From assembly GCA_033782935.1 (NCBI GenBank), contig JAWQEG010004824.1, positions 1-64,000 of the forward strand: a DNA stretch of 64,000 nt. Reading direction: 5' to 3'. A model generated the notes under the pieces. It had not been told where the DNA came from and searched no databases. It saw only the letters and a program-made list of their open reading frames with translations. The translations under genes and the position numbers were made by a program. Shown in pieces: positions 23,530 through 33,655 of this stretch. This stretch comes from Petrolisthes cinctipes. Lineage: Eukaryota; Arthropoda; Malacostraca; Decapoda; Porcellanidae. Within the stretch, counting starts at the first letter, position 1. The number at the start of each line of letters is the position of its first letter.

Positions 23530-24780
23530 AAAGGGAATTATATACTTCATTATATGGCTCATACTTCTTGGGATGCTGACCATCAGACCCATCTTCTCTT
23601 GCACAGTTCTCTTATCTATCCAAAACTGGAATATGCGTCAGATTTGCTGTACTTCTCTGCAACAGATGCTCGTCTCCGGTTGTTTATCTTTGTGCACCAT
23701 GCTGCTGTCCGTTTGGCAACTGAAACCTTCAAGTCCTCCCCAATTCCAAGTTTATTGATGGACATGATCATGAGTCTTTATAGTAGAACTCACTGCTATT
23801 GAGTCTTAATTAAAAGAGGACCCAAACGCTGGTTACGTCTATTTCATAATAGATTTTTAATAATGGTCGTCGTGGCAGTCATGTAGAATTCTGTTTAGTT
23901 CCGGCACATTTTGGTGTGGTGGACAACGAGAGAGCAGACACATGATTCCTGTCTCAATTAAGGTGCACTTTTGGAACCTGTTTGCAGAGACAGTGGGTCT
24001 GTGTTGTGAATAACAACTTGAAGGAAATTTTCCAGATATCGGTTATTCAGAGGGTTTTACCTTCCATGTGTCGACGATTAGAGGTGGCTCTTCCGAGATT
24101 ACATATATGGCACTCTCGTTTGATACATGGCTTTCCAATGAGTGGAGGAGCTCAGCCCCACTGTGATGAATGCCTTATTCCCCTTACAGTACGTCATATG
24201 CTGGTCGAGTGTCAGAGTCTGGAGGATCTTCGTTGGAGGTTTCTCGACAGATTTAAGGAAAACGGCCTATATAGCCTATTTTTAATGCTCAGTGTAGAGC
24301 GCAACAATTTAACGTCTTTAAGACGTGAGCCTCCTTAAACTTATATAAATATTTTTAAATTCTTATAGACCATATTTTAACGAATGCATATGATTATATT
24401 TTTGTGGTTTTAATGTTACCGATTTTTTTTTTTTTTTTTTTTTTTTTTATAACTTATAGTATCAATTGTATAGCTGCCTGGCAGCATATGACCGTAGCTG
24501 CTTTGTCGCCGGAAAAACAATCATTCAATCAATTTTCCAAGACGGATTAGTAATCTTTTCTTTTCCCTTTGGGGTAGAGGGCTACGAATACATCCCCAGT
24601 ATCCCTGCTTTTCGTAAAAGGCGACTAATAGGGGCTATCACTTCTTCAACTCTCACTATTTTTCATCTGTTACCTTTTGTGCTTACTGTCTTACCTCTCA
24701 ATCACCTTCCTCGGGAGTTATAATATGATCTTGATCTTTGTTGCGACGCCTAATATCGACCAACCAACCAATTAATTAAT
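23530..24780 (+). mobile_element. I-clade LINE, 3' fragment
   Basis: A 3' remnant on the plus strand. RT C-terminus: AHTSWDADHQTHLL, YPKLEYASDLLYFSATDARL, LATETFKSSPIPSLLMD (23554-23760). RNase H relic: VPAHFGVVDNERADT (about 23900). C-terminal finger: PHCDECLIPLTVRHMLVEC (about 24150-24220). A T-run lies at about 24424-24449, and the end is marked by AATTAATTAATCAATC at about 24770. Most of RNase H is deleted and several frames are used. It belongs to the same family as the LINE at 53575-64000. Confidence 0.8.
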
Positions 24781-25018
24781 CAATCTTTTATTGATCTATT
24801 TTTCAAAGGTGCATGATCCAGACCACATACTTCCCCCTGTTCTCAAGGAATGCGCTGCTGCAAATTATATTGAAATGCAGAAAAATGACTGAACTAGTTC
24901 AGAAAAATTTTGTGGACACAAGGGAAAAAAGAGTGTCCAGAGTTGATCAATTGTGTGTATGAATGATTGAGATCAACGGTTAACGAATAATGCTGGGAGG
25001 GTAGTTTGGAAAGCTTTT
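24781..25018. other. Short spacer with a possible LINE RT trace
   Basis: The plus strand near 24810-24855 encodes HDPDHILPPVLKECA, resembling the GPDxIPPxxLKxCA block of LINE RTs. Nothing else of that element is recognisable. Confidence 0.4.
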
Positions 25019-25335
25019 GGGGCCGGATCCAAGAAACTTAGCGTCGGTAACTCGAGTTAGCGACGTCGTTAATAACAACACCTCGGGAGGTGTAGTAAAA
25101 GCTGGTAGAAGTTAACGACGTGCACCATATGGGCTCAGATATCATCATATTTAGTGAATATTTCTCATTGATTACAGTGGAAATTGATATCAATATATAT
25201 TTAAAGACGGCAAGATGTAAACAAAGTGCCGTTAAACACGCAAAAAGCATGCTAGACAACATTTCAAGTACTGCTTGTACTGTACATCGGTGACTGGTCT
25301 CACACTGCCAGTCAGCGGACTGAGGCTACTTCACC

Positions 25336-27579
25336 ATGGACTACGTGTTGGCTGACATGGCAGCAAGGGCTCTAAGGAGAGAGAGGTGCTTTCGAGACAG
25401 TCTGGACCCTCTAGCTCTCAATGACAACGAGCTGATAAGGCACTACCACTTAACTCGTCATGAGCTGACGCAGCTCATTGATGAGTACATATTGAATAAA
25501 TAACGATTATTTCAGGTCCAACACAAGCAAGGATCAGCAGAATATTCACCAGAATAACAAACATCATGAGTACCAAGGCTGCTGAGGAAATTAATATGCC
25601 ATCAACACCACAACAGTTGTGAACATCAGCCCAAGCCTTCAGCAGGGTCACCAACTTCCCACGAGTAATTGAAGCTATAGATGGTAAGCTTCATAGTTTT
25701 ATTGTTGAAATCCATAATGCTAGTTGTTTTCCTTGTTGTTAGAACCCAATCATATAGAGACATGCTTCATAATAAATGATCAGTCTCCCCCCACCAACAT
25801 TGTTGTGATTCTTGGCTCTACAACATACAAGGTGTAAGAGAGGTAACAGTTTTTTACCCTCAATATTAACTTCAACCTTGCCTTGTGTATTTTCCTCTTG
25901 AGGAATTATATTGGTTTGGCTTATATAATACTGTACCTGTATACAGTCCTGTATATACTATGTCATTCCTTTGTTTAGAGTATGAGGCAGACAGATAAAA
26001 TTGATCCTATTGTTACACAATATATTAATGTTTATGCTATGTATGCAGGTACACACGTTGCCATCAAGGCTCCAAGTATTGATGAGGCCATGTACTGTAC
26101 GTCAATAGAAAAAGATTAAATTCACTAAACTTTCAAGTTGTTTGTGATGGAAATGGCTTGATCATCAATTATTCTGCCAGATTTCCTGTATTTCATGTAC
26201 CTAGATTTAAATAATGTGTGTAAATAAGAAATTTTGTGTAAGATACTGTTTAGTATATGGTCTATATTATTGCATACCCTTGTATATGAAAAATTTCCCA
26301 AAACCTGCATGGTTATATCTCTTTAAAAATCAAGTTTGATATAAAAAGTCTTCCCATTTACACTAGGGTTGCCAAGTGTATTAAATCATTATATATATGT
26401 GAGGGCTTCTTGGCATAACATTTGAAGTAGAACCACATGCTTTAATACATGTGTCACTTTGCAGGATCCAGTTATGATGCCTACATTTGAAGGAACAGCA
26501 ACTTGAGGCAACACTTTAGTAGAGGCACTTTGGGGACTACTTACTCCTAGGTTGGTATCAGGAGATGTTTTAACAAGTGTACAGTTCTAAGGCTGTATGA
26601 TATACATATTCCTCCCATGTGAGTTTATGTATGGTTATATATGTATGTACAGTATATATAAATAGTTCATCTTTCTGGTAACAATGTCTTGCAGGTGACA
26701 GTGGTTACCCATTAGAGCCTTTTCTCATTACCCCAGTCACCAATCCCACAAATGAGGCAGAAGAACTCTACTACAGGGCCCTTGTAAGAACAAGGGTCAT
26801 TGTGGAGCTGACCTTAGGAGTTGTGAAAAATCGCTTCAGGTTAGGAAGTGACTTCTTAATATCCCTTCGGTTTCAACAAATCACAAGCAAACTCTATATA
26901 TAGTTATAATTTGCTCCCTCTCCAAACCTCAATTCTAATTTCATAAGAGTTTCCAATCAATGGCAAGGTTTCTAAATCTTTTGACTTTATAATGAAATGA
27001 AAATTTCACCTTTATTAATGTATTTCATATGATTACTTTTTGTTCACATTGGTCCATAAAATCCACTGTTACATTTTCCTTTTATATCCCTCTAATAAAT
27101 GGTATCTAACAGATGTATTCATCGGTTTGGTGGAGAATTACAGTACACTCCTTTGAGATCTGCAAAGATTGTAAGTGCCTGTCTCCTGCTGCACAACCGG
27201 TGTGTCAGTAGGAGTATTCCTGATCCTAACAATGTAAGTATACACTGTGGCTTAGTATTTATTGTAGCATTAACTTACCTTACTGTGCTACTATATAAGT
27301 ACAATGAGACACCAGTAATTACTTCAATTACAGTAATTATTATAATACTGTACAATGCAATCTCTGCAATTGCACTGCTTCAACCCTGAAGTTTGTCTTA
27401 ATATATCAATGTTTTTCAGTGATTTCTAAAATCCCTTAATACCTTCATTTTCCAGCATCTACCAGAAGAGGACATGCCTATTGAGGCCCATGTAGTTGGA
27501 GCTGGTGATCGTGGTGGCACGGGTAGACAGACACGTGACGAGATCATACCGGAGTTTTATGGTCGAAAGGGGGTTTAAA
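25336..27579 (+). pseudogene. HARBI1-like PIF/Harbinger transposase, 7 exons, copy 1
   Basis: Exon 1 (25336 to about 25485) gives RRERCFRD...DNELIRHYHLTRHELTQLIDE and is truncated by the internal deletion. Later exons: about 25515-25683 (FPRVIEAID), about 26050-26150 (THVAIKAPSIDEA, then VNRKRLNSLNFQVVCDG), about 26465-26520 (GSSYDAYI, stop, RNSNLRQ), about 26697-26846 (GDSGYPLEPFLITPVTNP to GVVKNRFR), about 27110-27234 (RSAKIVSACLLLHNRC) and about 27456-27579 (PEEDMPIEAHVVGAGD to stop). Introns mostly show GT and AG ends. GDSGYPL and LLHNRC are hallmark blocks of PIF transposases, whose DDE nuclease excises and inserts the element. There are in-frame TGA codons in exons 2 and 4, a small insertion in exon 3 and the exon 1 deletion. 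Confidence 0.85.
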
Positions 27580-27996
27580 AAAATAAAATTATGTCATGGT
27601 TACTAGTGTATTTATTTACCAACTTATTATGTCTGTGTCTGTTGGTGTTTTGCTATATGTTTTTTTAATGTGGCATGTGACAGAATGTTTGGTAACATTG
27701 GTACAGTATTGGCATGCAGAATCACCAAACTATATATATACTGTATATCTATTTCCTAAGTTGGTGTTATCGGTTATATTTACATTACGATTACATGGTT
27801 TTTCCAATGGGATCTTAGAATGTTTATTGTGTTGCTGGAATGTGTGACTGTATGCAGTTCAGTGTTATTTACAGTATGCTCCTAACTTAGCTAGGAGCAT
27901 GCTATTACTGTCTTCCCTACCATGACAACACTGTATGCTCCTAGCCAAATTAGTAGCATACTGTATGCAACACATCCTGATCCAAAGTTATTTTCC

Positions 27997-28141
27997 TTAT
28001 TTCTCAATAAACACTCTTACAATAGAAGCCAGCACTATAATGGCTTCAGCTGCTTGTCTCTGTGCTGCTGCACTTTCTCTAATAGCAGCTGTGGCTTCCT
28101 GCTGACTCCATCATCACTTCTAGGATGTCCCTAATGTCCTC
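27997..28141 (-). pseudogene. Second Harbinger ORF, coiled-coil C-terminus (NAIF1-like), copy 1
   Basis: The minus strand encodes EDIRDILEVMMES and, after a one-base shift, EATAAIRESAAAQRQAAEAI then a stop. This Ala/Gln-rich helix resembles the C-terminal segment of NAIF1/Myb-like proteins that accompany PIF/Harbinger transposases and help import them and bind DNA. The gene is convergent with the transposase. The DNA-binding N-terminus is not visible, so this is a remnant. The same sequence is on the plus strand in copy 2. Confidence 0.5.
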
Positions 28142-28348
28142 TTGTGCATGGAGGAAGTGTGGCAACAATACGTATTCTGCTGTGTGTTCAGAATAAACAA
28201 TGTTATTAAATGATCTTCAGAGAATGGATCATGGATTCACCACTATAAGCACTGACAGGAGGTGGGAACAGGATTAGAATATTGGGTATTAGTTAGATGG
28301 CAGAGCACAGAGTGCTACGAAAATAGAACTCAGTACACTACTGTAAAT

Positions 28349-29539
28349 TGTCACGAGTCAGACATAATACTCGTGACGTAATTTGAATTACAGAGAGTTG
28401 GAATGTTCCATACTGGTGTCATTATAGAATGTTCTAGAGAAGGTTCTGGAATATTCCATTCCTGAGACAAAGGAGACAGGAGTGGGTTAAGTTGGGGGTG
28501 CAGCTAGTTAATCCCCAGGTAGTATCAAAAATAGACCAGGTAGAAAAAGGGAAAAAGGGTCATGGTTCAACTGAAATTGCCACATTCAGTCATATAGGTG
28601 TTCGTACATTAAGTACATAATGTATTAATAATTATGCTACCTGGGTAACTTATGGTATTGTAAATGATCGTGAAGTGGAGGGGAATTATCGGGAATTATT
28701 AGCACGCCATAGGTAAATTGCAATTGCAGGTATAACTAAGGAATGAGAGGGTACCATGTAAATCGTAGCCAGTTAGGAAAAACGAACAAAAATAGGAGGA
28801 GGAGTCAGAGAAATTTTGAACCAGTTAAGGAGGAAGAATTGGGTCAGTTGGAACAGGACACTTGAAGGAAGGACACACTCGTTCGTCAGCTTCCCTTACC
28901 TAGATCAATCCTCCACGTGTGCAGTGGGGAGTGGTCAACGTAAACGCCGAATTCGTTGTATATTACGCGATTCACAAGGCTTTACAGTTGTATACTGACT
29001 AGTTGCATTGACGCTGGTTCAGTGACTGAATTAAGGTAAGGGAGTTGGATCTTTGAAGAAAATTACGAGTGTGTTGTGAGACTCTAAATTATTCCCAAGT
29101 GTGAGACATTAGAAAATATTCCAACTCGCGTAACAATTGATAGAATTACTACAAGTGTTAACGTAACCTAGACTATCGTCACGTATACGAACGAGACGTA
29201 GCGAGTAGCTAGTTAGCGTGGCGTGAGTGTGTGTGTGTGTGTGAAATTAATTTATTCATGTTGGCATACTGGAGTTGAATAAATATAGAAATTTGCAATT
29301 GGTTGTTTAAATGCACCAGTAGATTTGTTATCTATATAAATACATATATATCGGGAAGAACCCTTAACATAAAAATTTATTATGTGCGTGGTGCTTGAGG
29401 CCTAAAAACGGGGAGTTAACCCTGAGTACTCTCTTCGCTGCAGCCAACCAACGAAGATCATAAATTAACCGGGCAAGGTAAGTTGTAATTCTCATATTAT
29501 TAGATTACATTATCTAATCATTCTCACATCACCGTCACA
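28349..29539 (+). repeat. Gypsy C 5' LTR
   Basis: 1191 bp, TGTCAC...GTCACA. It begins with a 9-bp inverted repeat GTCACGAGT/ACTCGTGAC (28350-28378). It contains a GT microsatellite (about 29227-29243) and a TATATAAATA box. A small 60-codon ORF inside (28816-28998) repeats in both LTRs and is not considered a gene. Confidence 0.95.
29334..29343 (+). promoter_or_regulatory. TATA-like box in Gypsy C LTR
   Basis: TATATAAATA, about 200 bp before the LTR end, duplicated at 34641-34650. A plausible core promoter for the genomic RNA; the start site is not determined. Confidence 0.35.
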
Positions 29540-29542
29540 TAT

Positions 29543-29560
29543 TGGCGCCCGAACAGGGAC
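29543..29560 (+). other. Gypsy C primer-binding site, tRNA-Lys type
   Basis: TGGCGCCCGAACAGGGAC, three bases after the 5' LTR. From established knowledge this 18-mer is complementary to the 3' end of tRNA-Lys3, the primer of lentiviruses. tRNA-Lys priming is also known for Gypsy elements. The fit to the expected place and the full 18-nt match make this a firm call. Confidence 0.9.
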
Positions 29561-29666
29561 CTGAGCGTTGTATTAACTCCAGTCACACACGCGCACACTT
29601 TCACGAGTAGATAGTCATAACTGTCCAGAAATTAAGGCAACCGAAACGATAGAAAATAAATTAAAA

Positions 29667-30794
29667 ATGTCTACCGTACAAGAATTGTTGGGAGAGGCTC
29701 AACTATTGGGAATTGAAGGTAAGGCCGAAATTCAAGTGTACGTGAAGGGCCGCCAAGAGGAAGAACGGCTTGAACGGGCGGCCATAAGAGAAAATGAAAG
29801 GGAACAGAGAGAGCAAGAACAATTGAAATGGGAACATGAAAAGGAAGTATTGGAACTGAAATTACGTGCGAGTGAAAGTCAAAGCTCGAGTGGAAGTGAG
29901 GTTGTAAGATTAACCACCGTGACCCCAAGGTTACAGCTGTCAAAATACGTAGAGGGAGACGATATCGAGCCGTTTATTGAGCGATTCGAAATGGTTGCAG
30001 ACACTTATAGATTAAATGATGATATAAAGAAGCTCGAGTTCATTAATTTATTCGATGGAAAAGCACTTAGTATTCTCCACCGACTCGACAGTACCGCCAG
30101 AGATTATGAGAACATGAAAAAGGCTTTGTTACAGGCGTATGGGTTGACGGTCGATGAGGCTAGGAATCAGTTTTCGCGTGCACTCCTACAGGGTCAGGAG
30201 ACTGTTGCACAGTTTAGTGCACGTCTGACCAGTTACCTGGATCAGTGGTTAGAGAAGGCCGAAACACCTAAGACGTTGGAGGGGGTAAAAGACTTGTTGC
30301 TTCGCACACAACTGGAGAAGTCTTGCCCTCCAGAATTGTCGGCTCAGCTGAAAACCAACAAGGTGAAAATGTTGCAAACGATGGTGGATATGTCGGACGC
30401 ACATTTTACCGCGTATGGTTACCACACGCGGATTCAGTATAATAAGAAAATTAATCAGTCGAATAAGCCTTCTCAGAACTCTGCTGTTTCATATAACCAG
30501 TCGAGTAAAAATCAGTCACAGCAGCAGAGTCAAATTGTTCGTCTGCAACCTAACCCTCATTTTAATCATACCCAGAAACAAGGTAATAATAATCACTATT
30601 CGCAGCAGTCCAATCAGTACCGTTACCAAGGAAAAAGTAACTGGAAAAATAGTAATAACCACGGTGGAAATAAAGGTTATTATCAGCGATCGGCAGCTGC
30701 AACACAGGGTGAACCACAGTATTCACCTGTGGCGGTTCAACCTAGTGTAGAACCACGAGTGCCTCAGTCGGTTCACGAACCTCATCAATTGTGA
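29667..30794 (+). CDS. Gypsy C Gag
   Basis: 375 codons from ATG 29667 (107 bp after the PBS) to TGA 30792-30794, intact. Residues about 30-75 are a Glu/Arg-rich helix (REEERLERAAIRENEREQRE type). Residues about 85-235 form the capsid-like region: YVEGDDIEPFIERFEMVAD, LFDGKALSILHRLD, QFSRALLQGQETVAQFSARL, and LLRTQLEKSCPPEL, comparable to SCAN/Ty3 gag folds. The C-terminus (about 255-345) is Gln/Asn/Ser-rich. No CCHC zinc knuckle is visible, unlike Gypsy B, so RNA binding may rest on the basic Asn/Gln-rich tail. The protein assembles the particle that packages the element RNA. The following pol sequence is in the same frame, directly after the stop. Confidence 0.87.
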   Translation: MSTVQELLGEAQLLGIEGKAEIQVYVKGRQEEERLERAAIRENEREQREQEQLKWEHEKEVLELKLRASESQSSSGSEVVRLTTVTPRLQLSKYVEGDDIEPFIERFEMVADTYRLNDDIKKLEFINLFDGKALSILHRLDSTARDYENMKKALLQAYGLTVDEARNQFSRALLQGQETVAQFSARLTSYLDQWLEKAETPKTLEGVKDLLLRTQLEKSCPPELSAQLKTNKVKMLQTMVDMSDAHFTAYGYHTRIQYNKKINQSNKPSQNSAVSYNQSSKNQSQQQSQIVRLQPNPHFNHTQKQGNNNHYSQQSNQYRYQGKSNWKNSNNHGGNKGYYQRSAAATQGEPQYSPVAVQPSVEPRVPQSVHEPHQL

Positions 30795-32690
30795 CTAAAC
30801 GCGACAGGAGTCTCGAAAGGTAAGTCTGGTTTTCATATTTGTCCGGGAATTGTTAACGGGATATCTGTTGAAGTCTTTCGAGATAATGGGTCATCGGGGT
30901 GTTGTGTCGCTGATGGTTTAGTTGCTTCTAATGATTTTACAGGGGAGCAGGTAACTATCACTATGATTGATGGTACCAGGAGGCTCTATCCTCTTGCTAA
31001 AATTGCAGTGGAGAGTCCATTTTATACAGGCCAGGTAATTGCAGCAGTCATGCAAAATCCTGTGTCAGATTTGGTAATAGGAAATATACCAGGGGTTAAG
31101 AATGCATGTTCAGTGGAAATTTCCACACAGACTGGTGCAGCTGCTGTAACCAGGGGTATGGCGCATGCGAAGAAAACAGTTGTTCCACTTCAAGTGACAA
31201 CTGCCGCCGACCTCGTAAATTGCGAGGATGTAATTGCTGAGCAAGCAAGTGACCCTTCATTGGCACTTGTTCGCAAGCAGGCACTTGAGGGTGAGAGTAG
31301 AGATCGACATGGTATTGTAACCAGTTACGTCAGGAGGAGAAACAGGTTTTACCGACGTACAGTAAACCCCGATGGGGAAGAGAGGGTTCAGTTTCTCGTA
31401 CCAGAGAAATACAGACAGGCTGTGTTTACCCTGGGTCACCATGCTATATTAGGGGGTCATATGGGGATGAGGAAAACAGTTGATAGGATTCAGTCTCATT
31501 TCTATTGGCCAGGTATGGGGAGAGAGATAGGGAGGTTGTTGAGGTCATGTGACGTTTGTCAGAAAACGTGTGACAGGGGTCGGGTGAAGCCTGCACCTCT
31601 TAATCCTCTACCGCTTATCTCAGAATCATTTGAGAGAGTAGCGGTTGATATTGTTGGACCGATTATTCCGAGGGCTACGGACGGTGCCAAGTACATTCTT
31701 ACCTGTGTGGATTTCGCGACCAGATGGCCTGAAGCAGTGCCTCTGCGTGATATTGAAGCCACTACAGTGGCTGAAGCCTTGTTGGATATATTCTGTCGTG
31801 TCGGCATACCAAAGCAGGTATTGTCCGACCGAGGCAGTCAATTTACCTCCGCGATGATGGAGGAATTGTGGAGATTACTCTCAGTTAAAGGGTTGAGGAC
31901 AACACCTTATCATCCAATGTGTAATGGGTTGTGTGAGAGGTTTAATGGTACTCTCAAGAAAATGTTGAGGAGGATGGCAGTAGAACAACCTAGGGAGTGG
32001 TCCAGGTATATCTCGCCACTACTGTTCGCGTATCGCGAAGCACCTCAGGCATCGTTGCAATTTAGTCCATTCGAGTTAGTGTATGGTAAACCTGCTCGAG
32101 GGCCACTTCAGGTTCTACGTGAACTTTGGGACGATGAGGAATCGGATCCCGTGGTGAAAACCACTTATTCTTATGTAATTGATTTGGCAGAACGATTACA
32201 GCAAACCTGCGAGATTGCAAAGCAGGAGTTAGCTAAAGCGAAAGAGGTTCAGAAGTCCTACTACGATAGGAAAACTAAGCTCCGAACGCTACAGGTAGGG
32301 GGGAAGTGTCTCGTTCTGTTACCAACAGCTCATAATAAGTTGTTGGCTCAGTGGAAGGGTCCCTTTGAAGTAGTCAAGAAGGTGAATGACCTTAACTACA
32401 TAGTTAAAATCAAAGGTGAAGCCAAGCGGTTCCATATTAATATGCTTAAGGAATATTACACCACCCAACAGGGGTGTACTTCCATTGTTACCACATTTGG
32501 GGCAGGCTGTTGTAACATCACCTCAGAACAGAGTGAAGTGTTAAGTCTAGTCCGTGGTCATTTTTCCCCAGCAGTAGACATGGTTAGCGCTGCTGTGGTA
32601 ATCCCCGAGGGTGACGAGGGATATACTCCCAGACGGCTGAAGCTCGTCAAGGTGAGACAGTGGCTGAGGTCTCCGTTTCGGAGAATTTAA
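30795..32690 (+). CDS. Gypsy C protease-integrase, in gag frame after UGA
   Basis: An open frame of 631 sense codons beginning right after the gag stop and in the same frame; the first ATG inside is at 30963. Protease: FRDNGSSG (30876-30899), where the usual D-T/S-G is D-N-G, then MQNPVSDLVIGNIPG (about 31050-31094). Integrase: H2C2 finger (HH near 31437 to CDVCQ near 31550), then the core with VDIVGP (Asp 31647), LSDRGSQF (Asp 31827) and CERFNG (Glu 31935), a D,D-35-E arrangement. The C-terminal domain has WKGPFEVVKKVNDLNYIV and INMLKEYY. Integrase is followed by RT lead-in sequence in another frame. It would be made as a Gag-Pol fusion if the UGA is read through. The D-N-G site may impair cleavage. 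Confidence 0.85.
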   Translation, partial: LNATGVSKGKSGFHICPGIVNGISVEVFRDNGSSGCCVADGLVASNDFTGEQVTITMIDGTRRLYPLAKIAVESPFYTGQVIAAVMQNPVSDLVIGNIPGVKNACSVEISTQTGAAAVTRGMAHAKKTVVPLQVTTAADLVNCEDVIAEQASDPSLALVRKQALEGESRDRHGIVTSYVRRRNRFYRRTVNPDGEERVQFLVPEKYRQAVFTLGHHAILGGHMGMRKTVDRIQSHFYWPGMGREIGRLLRSCDVCQKTCDRGRVKPAPLNPLPLISESFERVAVDIVGPIIPRATDGAKYILTCVDFATRWPEAVPLRDIEATTVAEALLDIFCRVGIPKQVLSDRGSQFTSAMMEELWRLLSVKGLRTTPYHPMCNGLCERFNGTLKKMLRRMAVEQPREWSRYISPLLFAYREAPQASLQFSPFELVYGKPARGPLQVLRELWDDEESDPVVKTTYSYVIDLAERLQQTCEIAKQELAKAKEVQKSYYDRKTKLRTLQVGGKCLVLLPTAHNKLLAQWKGPFEVVKKVNDLNYIVKIKGEAKRFHINMLKEYYTTQQGCTSIVTTFGAGCCNITSEQSEVLSLVRGHFSPAVDMVSAAVVIPEGDEGYTPRRLKLVKVRQWLRSPFRRI

Positions 32691-32940
32691 GACCAGACCA
32701 GATTGCAAGAGTCAATGCGGTACTGGCAAAATATTCACGTGTGTTCTCTGACAGGCCTGCTGTTGCTAACGTAGCCTGTCATGAGATACAGCTTACGAGC
32801 GACACACCAGTGAGGGTGAAACCATATCCTATTCCTGTACGGCTGATTGATACAGTACGTAAGGAAATTAATGACATGGAAGCAGTTGGTATCATGCGAA
32901 GATCGACCGGCAGAATTATCCTCCGGGTCAAATTGCTCGT
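32655..32940 (+). pseudogene. Gypsy C RT N-terminal lead-in, truncated
   Basis: Frameshifted by one base relative to pol. It reads NLRPDQIARVNAVLAKYSRV, VACHEIQLTSDTPVRVKPYP, IPVRLIDTVRKEINDMEAVG, IMRRST. This is the linker and first RT block (P-I-P, KEI..M, GI..+S) that in Ty3/Gypsy precedes the RT palm. Coding similarity stops at about 32910; no YxDD motif or RNase H follows before the 3' LTR. Confidence 0.82.
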
Positions 32941-33013
32941 TAATTAGTGTTAACCGAGTAAATATTCATGCGAAGATCGACCGGCAGAAGTATCCTCCGG
33001 GTCGAATTGCTCG
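32894..33013 (+). repeat. 46-bp direct repeat at the RT deletion point
   Basis: 32894-32939 and 32968-33013, both starting ATGCGAAGATCGACCGGCAG, differ at 2 positions and are offset by 74 bp. They lie exactly where RT coding stops. Confidence 0.92.
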
Positions 33014-33104
33014 AAATTGTTACCTCTCCGAGCGCAACGAGCACGAGTCTTATGCGACTCAGATCAAGGGGGTTCCTAGAATTGGGGAAAAATCCGATGT
33101 TATA

Positions 33105-33322
33105 TGTATTGTATTTTGTGCAACTTATCCAAGACACGGATTCTAGCGGTTTACTCTGATCCCAGGCTCGGATAATTTACTAACAATATATTGCCTTCCA
33201 GAATTATTGTTGCAGTATTTTGTGTAACCTTATCCAAGACACAGATTCTAGCGGTTTACTCTGATCAAAGGCTCGGATAATTCACTAATATATATATTGC
33301 CTTCCAGAGATATTGTTGCATT
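33105..33322 (+). repeat. Two tandem copies of a ~108-bp unit in Gypsy C 3' region
   Basis: Unit 1 (about 33105-33213) and unit 2 (about 33214-33322) share TATCCAAGACAC, GATTCTAGCGGTTTACTCTG, GGCTCGGATAATT and ATTGCCTTCCAGA. No coding role is apparent; the region may be a spacer or packaging-related, which is unproven. Confidence 0.88.
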
Positions 33323-33655
33323 TCCTACATATTATGTAACAAATACACAATGCATTACATACACCACACTTATATATTGCTTAAATGTGTACAAATTGTA
33401 CTGAGCAGAAATTACCAGGTACATTCATTCTTGTCTCGGAGTTTCTTCCTAAGATTGAAAAGCTAAAGTAACTGTTGGGAGTTTTCCACTCATTGGCAAA
33501 AATGAACACGTAACTGGTGATAGTAATTGACACATACAAGAATAAGTGAAGTGTGGATGAATTGTTATTGTAATAGTTATACATGCAAAGGCGTTGTTAC
33601 CACTTCACGAATCTATTAAACATTGCATAGAGCAATGTCTCTTTGTGTGGGCGAA

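Noticed and set aside
27596..27847. An 83-codon membrane-like protein repeated at 39484-39735
   Set aside because: It lies in the non-coding part between the transposase and the end of the Harbinger element; hydrophobicity comes from T-rich DNA.
28816..28998. A 60-codon gene repeated at 34123-34305
   Set aside because: Both copies lie inside the Gypsy C LTRs and have no motif.
32640..32665. Programmed frameshift between integrase and RT in Gypsy C
   Set aside because: No slippery heptamer is present at the switch; a one-base deletion is simpler.
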